Source: Brevibacillus sp.
GTDB lineage: Bacteria > Bacillota > Bacilli > Brevibacillales > Brevibacillaceae
DNA length: 32,478 nt
Assembly (NCBI GenBank): GCA_029240815.1
Contig: JARDZO010000024.1
Location: forward strand, 1 to 32,478
Direction of reading: 5' to 3'
Part shown: positions 8,206-14,481 of the stretch, one piece after another
Position numbering within the stretch: position 1 is the stretch's first letter
Layout: the number at the start of each line of letters is the position of its first letter
Position numbers and translations under genes: made by a program
Notes under the pieces: model-generated
What the model was told of the DNA's origin: nothing
What the model saw: only the letters and a program-made list of their open reading frames with translations
Database searches by the model: none

Positions 8206-8922
8206 ATGAACATCGTCGCGTGGAACTGCAGGCAAGCCTTTCGAAAAAAAGTGGGAAAGCTTGTGCCCTATCGACCCGAGATCGCGGTCATTTCCGAGTG
8301 TGAGTCGCTGGAAAAGCTGGCAGGGAGCCATGAATCTTTGTTCGTGCACAGTCTATGGGTTGGGGACAATCCGCATAAGGGACTGGGGGTGTTCAGTTCT
8401 TCCGAGTATCCGTTAACGGTGCATCCTGCGTATGATGACCGTTTCCACTGGATTGTACCGATCCGGGTGACGGGCCCCGAGTCATTTACCCTGCTGGCCG
8501 TTTGGACCAAGGACCACAAGGATCGGAAGCAGAGCTACGTAGGGCAATTGTTTTTGGCTCTCCAACAGTACCAGAACATTTTAAAGGAAGAGACCTGTCT
8601 CGTCGTGGGCGATCTCAACAGCAATGCCATTTGGGACAGTCTTCCCCGGGTCGGCAATCATTCGGCGGTCGTCCAAATGCTGAAGGCGCATGGACTGGAA
8701 AGTGCTTATCACTCGTTTTTTCGGGAAGAGCACGGTTTGGAGTCAATTCCTACGTATTACTTCCATCATCATAAGGAGAAAGGGTACCATATTGATTATG
8801 GTTTCCTGCCTAAAGAGTGGATGGAGAGGTTGGAGTCAGTGAGTGTGGGGGCCTATGAGGAATGGCGTGAGTGGAGTGATCATGTGCCGGTGGTGGTTGA
8901 GGTTATAAATAAGGCGTACTAG
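8206..8922 (+). CDS. Endonuclease/exonuclease/phosphatase (EEP) family protein
   Basis: 238 residues, 17 bases after the activator gene and probably co-transcribed. The motifs of the Mg-dependent EEP fold are all present: N7 in VAWNC, E31 in ISECES, GDLNSN (135-140) and a C-terminal SDHVPVV. Members hydrolyse phosphodiester or phosphomonoester bonds of nucleic acids, lipids or inositol phosphates; the substrate here is unknown. There is no signal peptide, so it is probably cytoplasmic. The ribosome site GGAGAG lies inside a 12-bp perfect palindrome (8194-8205) that abuts the ATG, which could modestly mask initiation. Confidence 0.85.
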   Translation: MNIVAWNCRQAFRKKVGKLVPYRPEIAVISECESLEKLAGSHESLFVHSLWVGDNPHKGLGVFSSSEYPLTVHPAYDDRFHWIVPIRVTGPESFTLLAVWTKDHKDRKQSYVGQLFLALQQYQNILKEETCLVVGDLNSNAIWDSLPRVGNHSAVVQMLKAHGLESAYHSFFREEHGLESIPTYYFHHHKEKGYHIDYGFLPKEWMERLESVSVGAYEEWREWSDHVPVVVEVINKAY

Positions 8923-8934
8923 AAACTACGTACG

Positions 8935-9513
8935 ATGCTTAAAAAGGTGATGTTGATGTTGCCTGAGGGAGAGACGCTGGCTGAGACGATCCGTTTCCAT
9001 CAGATCTGTCAGACCGAGCAAGAAATGAATACCTACATGGAGTACTTGCTCGAGCGAGTCGGGCTGCACGTCAAGGATGCCGACAAGTATCCCAAAGCTT
9101 TCAGTGGTGGACAGAGACAGTGTATCTGCATTGCCCGTGCCATCGCCGTTCGCCCAAAGCTGTTGATTGCAGATGAGCCGGTCAGCGCTCTCGACGTGTC
9201 AGTACAAGCCCATATTTTAAATCTGCTGGAAGACTGCAGGATCGTAGAGATGGGAACAACGGAGGAAATTTTTCATAGACCTGTTCATCCATACACAAAG
9301 GCATTGCTGTCGGCAGTTCCTCGATTGGACTTAGGCAAGAGGGAAAAGATCGGATTGGAGGGGGACCCCCCAAGTCCTTATGAACGCCATAAAGGCTGTC
9401 CGTTTGCATCTCGTTGTCCGGAACGAATGCCGCACTGCGAAAGGGAAGCTCCTCCTTTTGCCCAAGCAGGCCAGACGCATCAGATCCGTTGTCATTTAGC
9501 AGCTCAGTCCTGA
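8935..9513 (+). pseudogene. Eroded oligopeptide ABC transporter ATPase (OppF/DppF type)
   Basis: The open frame encodes 192 residues, against roughly 320 in an intact OppF/DppF protein. The signature FSGGQ (56-60), Walker B LLIADEP (76-82) and D-loop are present, as is the oligopeptide C-terminal cysteine cluster (C155, C161, C168, C186). The whole N-terminal part with Walker A and Q-loop is missing. At residues 100/101 the sequence jumps from HILNLLED to CRIVEMG, deleting the stretch that normally contains the H-loop (AHDLxVV). It therefore cannot bind and hydrolyse ATP normally. The signature is also altered ([10 protein letters not shown]). No good ribosome site precedes ATG 8935. I read it as a relic of a lost peptide-uptake operon. 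Confidence 0.8.
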
Positions 9514-9534
9514 TGAAGCGTGGAATAGTGACGT

Positions 9535-9587
9535 AAAAAGACCGGTCCAAGCAGAAAAGAAGCTCTGCGAAAGATCGGTCTTTTTTT
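9535..9587 (+). terminator. Intrinsic terminator after ABC ATPase relic
   Basis: AAAAAGACCG (9535-9544) pairs with CGGTCTTTTT (9576-9585) and is followed by further T residues. It probably ends the transcript that starts at the sigma-54 activator gene. Confidence 0.8.
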
Positions 9588-9692
9588 GTACCTGTTACGC
9601 AGGGAATTCGGCCCGTATTTCCATGCGGATTCTAGCATCGTAGGGACTTATATGTATTCACCCAAGCGAAAACCCTCAAGAAGATACAAGGT

Positions 9693-9782
9693 ATGTACGC
9701 TGACCCTCACCCAATGGCGTACGCGCAGGAATATCTGGAAGAAAACGCGAGTCTGTGTGCCTATCAGATCGCACGTTTATGA
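9693..9782 (+). other. Possible 29-codon gene remnant
   Basis: Between the terminator at 9587 and the methyltransferase gene there is no convincing gene. One short frame (ATG 9693 to TGA 9782, ending NASLCAYQIARL) has amphipathic helical composition and could be the tail of a lost gene, but it has no ribosome site with normal spacing. I list it because the rest of the 300-base stretch holds only the promoter at 9794. Confidence 0.15.
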
Positions 9783-9790
9783 CCGAGATT

Positions 9791-9799
9791 TGCTATAAT
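9791..9799 (+). promoter_or_regulatory. Extended -10 promoter for the methyltransferase gene
   Basis: TGCTATAAT is a perfect extended -10 element (TGnTATAAT, 9791-9799). No convincing -35 box lies 16-18 bases upstream, which extended -10 promoters tolerate. The start would be near 9806, giving a leader of about 95 bases. Confidence 0.55.
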
Positions 9800-9899
9800 G
9801 AAAGAATCAAAAGAAGGGTGGGCGGTATTATGATTTCGTATTCCCATGAATGGTCGAGCATCCGCAAAGATGAAAAGAGAATAGGAGCTGTTTGCCAAC

Positions 9900-10649
9900 A
9901 TGGACAGAAACAAGTTTTCAGCTATCGCCCATCGCGATCACGTTTTTTATAACCCGATCTCCGAAGAGAAAATGAATCAAGTATTGGGACATATTCCTTT
10001 GCAGCCGAATGATCCTGTCGTGGATATCGGAGCGGGAACATGCGAACTCTTGATTCGATTAGCCGAATCCCGAAAGATCAAAGGAACGGCGATTGAGCTG
10101 TACGAAGGTGCCATCGAATCGGCAAAGCAACGAGCCCAAGGACGAATCCCTGCGGACCAGATTGAATTTATCACAGCTGATGCACAGGTCGCAGTAGATG
10201 CGTACGAGGAGCCTCGCTTTTCGCTAGGGATCTGCATCGGTTCCACTCATGCCTTGGGCGGGCTCATACCTACGCTCAAAGCCTTGCAGAAATGCGTAAA
10301 AAAAGACGGATATATCCTGATCGGGGAAGGGTACTGGAAACAGAGACCGAGTCAGGAATATCTCGAAGCATTGGGCGGGGCAGAGGAGTCCGAGCTGCAA
10401 AGTCATTACGAAAACGTCCGATCTGCTGAGGAGCTGGGGCTGATTACGCTGTGGTCGAGCATTACGAGTGAGGAAGACTGGGATCAGTACGAGTGGCTCT
10501 ACTCGATGTCAGTAGAGAACTATTGCCACGAAAACCCGCAAGATCCGGATCGCGACGCCTATTTGCAAAAGATTCGCACCTGGCGGCATACGTACTTGAA
10601 ATGGGGAAGAGATACCCTTGGGTTTGGATTGTATCTTTTCAGGAGATAA
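9900..10649 (+). CDS. Class I SAM-dependent methyltransferase
   Basis: 249 residues. Motif I VVDIGAGTCEL (about 40-50) and the acidic residue of motif II (TAIELYE, about 70) define the AdoMet-binding Rossmann fold. The post-motif GICIGSTHALGG (about 110-120) corresponds to motif IV. Such proteins methylate small molecules; no substrate signature is visible. ATG 9900 has GGAG about 12 bases upstream, a rather long spacing, and no better in-frame start exists before the conserved core. A 40-codon frame in another register (9831-9952) overlaps the start and could be a leader peptide, but this is weak. The gene is monocistronic, with its own promoter and terminator. Confidence 0.85.
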   Translation: MDRNKFSAIAHRDHVFYNPISEEKMNQVLGHIPLQPNDPVVDIGAGTCELLIRLAESRKIKGTAIELYEGAIESAKQRAQGRIPADQIEFITADAQVAVDAYEEPRFSLGICIGSTHALGGLIPTLKALQKCVKKDGYILIGEGYWKQRPSQEYLEALGGAEESELQSHYENVRSAEELGLITLWSSITSEEDWDQYEWLYSMSVENYCHENPQDPDRDAYLQKIRTWRHTYLKWGRDTLGFGLYLFRR

Positions 10650-10667
10650 GTAGCACTTGTTGATAAT

Positions 10668-10710
10668 AAGCTATCTTTAACGGGTAAAATCCGTGAGAGA
10701 TAGCTTTTTT
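10668..10710 (+). terminator. Intrinsic terminator of the methyltransferase gene
   Basis: AAGCTATCT (10668-10676) pairs with AGATAGCTT (10698-10706), with ACGG/CCGT continuing inside the loop, followed by TTTT. Confidence 0.85.
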
Positions 10711-10714
10711 ACTG

Positions 10715-10872
10715 TGAAAAACGTCTCGTCGTTTTTCATTCATGTGGATTTCCGCTAGCGGTCACCAAAACGGGCATGACCGTTTTGGTGGTGTCCTACC
10801 TCCAGACATAGGTGTCTGACATCTGTCTGGTTTTGGCGGAAGCCAGACAGGAGGGTAGGCGGGAAAGCTAGC
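10715..10872. repeat. Non-coding block of nested inverted repeats
   Basis: Several perfect stems lie back to back. TGAAAAACG/CGTTTTTCA occupies 10715-10738 and CACCAAAACGG/CCGTTTTGGTG occupies 10763-10790, both with 6-nt loops. CCTACC/GGTAGG (10795-10800/10854-10859) encloses CAGACA/TGTCTG (10803-10818) and CTGTCTGG/CCAGACAG (10823-10850). TTTCC/GGAAA (10749-10753/10862-10866) can close the whole from outside, and GCTAGC occurs at both ends (10754 and 10867). This layout is a multi-arm junction, as in structured RNAs or small mobile repeat elements. No open frame of note lies here. It sits 80 bases before the SDR gene. Confidence 0.55.
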
Positions 10873-10951
10873 ACAGGCACGGAATAGACAACTGGTACCC
10901 AACTTGCATACCTTTTTTTCTAATGCGGATAACCAGAAGGGAGAGAATGGC

Positions 10952-11722
10952 GTGGATATTCAAAATGCGGTAGCCATTGTTACGGGAGGGGCCTCCGGTC
11001 TGGGAGAAGCAACAGCGAGGAATCTGGTCGAGCACGGGGGTAAAGTCGCCATTCTGGATCTTGCCCAGGAAAAGGGGCATGCCTTAGCGGAAGAGCTGGG
11101 AAAAGAAAACGCGATGTTTATTCTGACGGACGTGACGAGTGAGGGAAGTGTACGAGAGGCAATTGAGCAGGCGACAGGAAACTTCGGCACCATCCACGTC
11201 GCCATTAACTGTGCGGGGATAGGAACGGCACAAAAGACGCTGTCCCGCATCGGCCCTCATCCGTTAGAGTCGTTTTCCAAGGTCATCAACGTCAACCTGA
11301 TCGGCACCTTCAATGTGATTCGTTTGGCTGTCGAGCAGATGGCGGGAAATGAGCCAAATAAGCACGGTGAACGAGGCGTCATTATCAATACCGCTTCCGT
11401 TGCCGCTTTTGACGGTCAAGTCGGGCAGGCAGCCTACAGTGCTTCCAAAGGCGGGATCGTAGGGATGACACTGCCCATAGCACGCGACTTGGCACCGTAC
11501 GGCATTCGGGTCATGACCATCGCACCAGGACTATTTGACACACCGCTGTTTGATAAGCTACCCCGTACGGCAAAAGAAGCACTCGGTGCCACCATCCCTT
11601 TCCCGCCACGCCTGGGCAATCCAGCCGAGTTTGCCATGCTGTCCCAAAGCATCATCCAAAATGTCATGCTGAATGGCGAAACGATCCGCTTGGACGGCGC
11701 CATTCGGATGCAGCCGAAATAG
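10952..11722 (+). CDS. HSD10-like 3-hydroxyacyl-CoA dehydrogenase (SDR)
   Basis: 256 residues from GTG 10952, with GGGAG eight bases upstream; the in-frame ATG at 10904 lacks a site and adds a non-conserved tail. The Rossmann motif [10 protein letters not shown] (11-20), NCAG (86-89) and the catalytic set Ser149, Tyr162, Lys166 (AYSASKGG) are intact. The sequence is strikingly like the 17-beta-HSD type 10 / short-chain 3-hydroxyacyl-CoA dehydrogenase group ([29 protein letters not shown]). It should oxidise 3-hydroxyacyl-CoA with NAD+ in fatty-acid or branched-chain amino-acid breakdown. It is a single gene between its own upstream structured region and a terminator. Confidence 0.9.
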   Translation: MDIQNAVAIVTGGASGLGEATARNLVEHGGKVAILDLAQEKGHALAEELGKENAMFILTDVTSEGSVREAIEQATGNFGTIHVAINCAGIGTAQKTLSRIGPHPLESFSKVINVNLIGTFNVIRLAVEQMAGNEPNKHGERGVIINTASVAAFDGQVGQAAYSASKGGIVGMTLPIARDLAPYGIRVMTIAPGLFDTPLFDKLPRTAKEALGATIPFPPRLGNPAEFAMLSQSIIQNVMLNGETIRLDGAIRMQPK

Positions 11723-11734
11723 TAGAAAAGAAGT

Positions 11735-11784
11735 GGGGCTCTCCTGCTCATCCTGATTGTAGGGTGAGAGGGCGGCCCTTTTTT
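11735..11784 (+). terminator. Intrinsic terminator of the HSD10-like gene
   Basis: GGGCTCTCC...CTCATCC pairs with GGGTGAGAGGGCGGCCC with a few mismatches and is followed by six T residues (about 11779-11784). Confidence 0.65.
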
Positions 11785-11834
11785 ACTTTCAAAGGTCTAT
11801 TTCATAAAACGTTTACGAGAGTGGAGAGAGCAAA

Positions 11835-11861
11835 CAAAAAAACGCGCAAACCAGCGCGTTT
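11835..11861 (-). terminator. Intrinsic terminator of the DUF2935 gene
   Basis: On the minus strand AAACGCGC (11861-11854) pairs with GCGCGTTT (11847-11840) and is followed by a T-run (complement of AAAAA at 11836-11840). It lies about 50 bases beyond the stop at 11910. Confidence 0.8.
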
Positions 11862-11909
11862 AGGCTTAAAAGGGATTACTTTGCTCCCTTATTCCTCATT
11901 ACCCAATCT

Positions 11910-12716
11910 CTATTCAACCCGAGGTTTGGTCGGAAAACAGTCAGGCGCCTTCACAGCTGACACCGCTGAGAGTTTCATCAAATAATAGCACTCTTCCCTT
12001 GACATATGGTCTGCCATGAGTGGAGTAAGGACACCTAAAAGCTCGTTATTCATCCGCATTTCTTCCAGTTCGTGCAAAAAGATCTGAAAGAGCTTCATTT
12101 CCATTTCAGCCTGATGATTGAAGCGTTTGAGCGCTGGGAAGTTTTGCAAGTTCGTACGAAGGTATCCAGCCAGCTCGATCGCCTTTTGATAATAGTTTGC
12201 AAATTGCTTCGTGAATGTTTCGCTTTTTTGTTTGGAGTCATGCTCCACCATATCCAGCAGGGAGGTGATAGAAGCAGCATGACCAACAGCATCGGAGAGC
12301 CAGAGCAGATGCAGATCAACAGGAGTATTGGCTTCAGGTTGGTTTCCAGCTAGGTAAGCATCCAGGATTCGTTGGTATTCTTCCAGCTCATTCACCATGT
12401 GATTAATGAAAGTTGGACTGAGGCTGATGGAAATTTTCCCGACCAGATGTCTCTCGAGCAGGTGCAACTTAAACTCTCGCAAATGCCCGGTTTGAATGCT
12501 GGCCTGTTGATTGAGAGCAGCAATTTCCGTAGGAGACAAGTCGTGTCGGGCGTACTCCAGCAAGGTGTCAAAAGACTCGATAAAGTATTGGGCTCGTTCT
12601 ATTTCCTCTTGTTCCCTTGGAGACAGTGATTCATGAATAAAACGGGAATGATCTCCCAAAATTTGCAGCCAAAATCGATGCTCGAATAGGATGAGATCCT
12701 GAAAGTCTTGACTCAT
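11910..12716 (-). CDS. DUF2935 domain protein
   Basis: 268 residues; GAGGAGGGG lies five bases before ATG 12716. The protein is all-helical with no signal or membrane segment and begins with the family hallmark FEHRFWLQILGDHSRFIHE (about 11-29). A second, similar four-helix unit starts near HLLWLSDAVGHA (about 134-145), so the protein is an internal duplication, as is usual for DUF2935. Paired His and Glu/Asp residues in each half (EHRFW...GDH, VEH, HELEE, ADHMSREE) suggest a metal site resembling that of ferritin-like proteins, but that is inference. Members are widespread in Bacillales and their role is not established. It is monocistronic, with its own terminator. Confidence 0.8.
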   Translation of the reverse strand: MSQDFQDLILFEHRFWLQILGDHSRFIHESLSPREQEEIERAQYFIESFDTLLEYARHDLSPTEIAALNQQASIQTGHLREFKLHLLERHLVGKISISLSPTFINHMVNELEEYQRILDAYLAGNQPEANTPVDLHLLWLSDAVGHAASITSLLDMVEHDSKQKSETFTKQFANYYQKAIELAGYLRTNLQNFPALKRFNHQAEMEMKLFQIFLHELEEMRMNNELLGVLTPLMADHMSREECYYLMKLSAVSAVKAPDCFPTKPRVE

Positions 12717-12837
12717 CTTTTCCCCTCCTCGTAACGATTTAGCATATGCCCAACTGCCCAGAAGCGTGTTTATGATCAGAAAAACAAGGCCTATTCAAAC
12801 CAGCTGTGCAGAAAGGGCGAGAACAGTGGCAACGGCT

Positions 12838-12912
12838 AAAAGCGGAACATGCTTGAGCGTCCAACTCGAGGAACGTCCAGAGACACATACTTTTGGACGC
12901 CGTTCCGCTTTT
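12838..12912. repeat. Bipartite hairpin with alternative pairing, non-coding
   Basis: AAAAGCGGAAC (12838-12848) pairs perfectly with GTTCCGCTTTT (12902-12912), and inside it GCGTCCAA (12857-12864) pairs perfectly with TTGGACGC (12893-12900). An alternative inner hairpin is possible: GGAACGTCC (12870-12878) with GGACGCCGTTCC (12895-12906), followed by GCTTTT. The two folds exclude each other, which is the hallmark of an attenuator or switch. Otherwise the 330 bases between 12717 and 13043 contain no convincing gene. It lies 130 bases upstream of ridA. Confidence 0.45.
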
Positions 12913-13043
12913 GGAAGGGAGCTGGCCAGTGAAACTCTCGCGGGGCTTCCTACTTCCGTAGCTTTTTTCTCCTTTTTCTAACATAATAAGTAAGTAATCC
13001 AATATAGAACATTCAGACATCCATGTCACCCAAGGAGGCTGTT

Positions 13044-13502
13044 ATGATTCGAGAACGATTGCAACAACTGGGGTTGGAACTGCCCGAGCCCGTACCGTCA
13101 CTTTATCAATACGTGCCGGTCGTCGTCCATGAAGGGGTCGCTTACATCAGCGGACAAGTGCCGAGAGTAGACGGCAAGCTTCCCTTTGTCGGAAAAGTAG
13201 GAGAAGACGTAACCATCGAACAGGCGAGAGAATTGGCTGAAATCTGCGTTTTGAAAGGGCTGAGCAGTCTGGAAGCAGAGATCGGCAGTCTGGATCGGGT
13301 AGAGCGTATTTTGAAGGTCACTGGGTACGTACAATCTACGGACGGGTTTTCACAGCAACCAAATGTGATCGATGCGGCTTCCGAGCTGTTGGAACGTATC
13401 TTTGGAGAACGTGGGCGCCATGCGCGGACAGCCGTCGGAGCTGCCGAACTACCAGGAAATACGCCGGTAGAAATCGATTTTATGATAGCAGTCCAACGAT
13501 AG
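13044..13502 (+). CDS. RidA-family enamine/imine deaminase
   Basis: 152 residues from ATG 13044, with AAGGAGG five bases upstream. The RidA/YjgF/UK114 fold is recognisable: GVAYISGQVP (about 34-43), a central LKGLSSLEAEIGSLDRVERILKV segment, and the conserved Arg in ARTAVGAAELP (about 130-140) that binds the carboxylate of the imine substrate. Length fits the longer YjgF-like subgroup. These trimeric enzymes hydrolyse 2-aminoacrylate and 2-aminocrotonate, reactive intermediates released by PLP-dependent serine/threonine dehydratases. The next gene, 13 bases downstream, is such a dehydratase, which strongly supports this role. Confidence 0.92.
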   Translation: MIRERLQQLGLELPEPVPSLYQYVPVVVHEGVAYISGQVPRVDGKLPFVGKVGEDVTIEQARELAEICVLKGLSSLEAEIGSLDRVERILKVTGYVQSTDGFSQQPNVIDAASELLERIFGERGRHARTAVGAAELPGNTPVEIDFMIAVQR

Positions 13503-13515
13503 GAGGCAAAAAGCC

Positions 13516-14481
13516 ATGATTGGGATAGCGGATATCGTCGCAGCACGGGAGCAGATTGCAGATACGATTCACAAGACACCCTTGCTCTCATCCGAGCAGT
13601 TATCTTTGCTTTGTGGAAACAACATTTTTCTGAAAGCGGAACATCTGCAAAAAACGGGCTCCTTCAAGATTCGGGGAGCGACGAATAAGGTGAAGCAGGC
13701 AGTGCGCGAAGGTGTGGTGTCTGTCACAGCCGCTTCCTCTGGCAATCACGGGCAAGCTGTTGCCTACATTGCAAATAAGCTCGGCATCTCAGCGACAATC
13801 GTGGTCCCCGAAGATGTGGCTGCCTGCAAGATGGAAGCAATCGAGGCATACAACGGCAAAGTGGAGAAGTGTGGGCTGACCTCTGCGGAACGACTGCCGA
13901 GGGCAAAGGAAATCGCCACGCAGCAAAATGGCGTATACGTTTCCCCGTATGACGATCCATACATCATGGCGGGACAAGGGACAATCGGGTTGGAAATAGT
14001 GGAGCAGCTGGATGATGTAGATGCGATTTTCGTTCCCATTGGTGGGGGTGGCTTGATTTCGGGGGTACTCACCGCGATCAAGGAGACGAAGCCTTCTATT
14101 CAGGTCATAGGGGTCGAACCGCAGCTTGCCAACGACACCTATCTCTCTCTGAAACAAAATCAGCGCGTTTCTCTTCCGGGATCACAGACAATCGCAGACG
14201 GCTTGCGTACCAGTCAACCGGGAGAGCTGACGTTTCCCGTTCTTTGCAAATATGTAGACGACATTGTACTGGTCACCGAGGAAGAGATTCGCCAAGCGTT
14301 TTGCTTTGTGCTCGAACGGATGAAGCAAGTAATCGAGCCTTCTAGTGCCACTGCAATTGCCGCAGCCATGTTTGAAAAAACAGCCCTGCGCGATAAACGG
14401 ATCGTGACTCTCGTTTCGGGTGGAAACGTAGATCTCGACCAGATGGCAGGGCTGGTTTCAAAGCCTATTAATAAGATGTAA
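13516..14481 (+). CDS. PLP-dependent threonine/serine dehydratase
   Basis: 321 residues; TAGGAGG precedes ATG 13516. The PLP lysine is K51 in TGSFKIRGA, the substrate loop is SSGNHGQAVA (about 74-83), and the phosphate-binding glycine loop is IGGGGL (about 175-180). There is no C-terminal ACT domain, so this is the short catabolic (TdcB-like) or serine-racemase-like type rather than feedback-inhibited IlvA. It should convert threonine to 2-oxobutanoate and/or serine to pyruvate with release of ammonia through an enamine, which the upstream RidA clears. The end overlaps the end of the convergent regulator gene by 14 bp. Confidence 0.9.
   Translation: MIGIADIVAAREQIADTIHKTPLLSSEQLSLLCGNNIFLKAEHLQKTGSFKIRGATNKVKQAVREGVVSVTAASSGNHGQAVAYIANKLGISATIVVPEDVAACKMEAIEAYNGKVEKCGLTSAERLPRAKEIATQQNGVYVSPYDDPYIMAGQGTIGLEIVEQLDDVDAIFVPIGGGGLISGVLTAIKETKPSIQVIGVEPQLANDTYLSLKQNQRVSLPGSQTIADGLRTSQPGELTFPVLCKYVDDIVLVTEEEIRQAFCFVLERMKQVIEPSSATAIAAAMFEKTALRDKRIVTLVSGGNVDLDQMAGLVSKPINKM

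Noticed and set aside
9586..9798. 70-codon frame after the ABC ATPase relic
   Set aside because: It begins inside the terminator T-run, has no ribosome site and has basic low-information composition.
12739..13029. Open frames on both strands in the DUF2935-ridA gap
   Set aside because: They are short, overlap the inverted repeats, lack ribosome sites and show no conserved motif.
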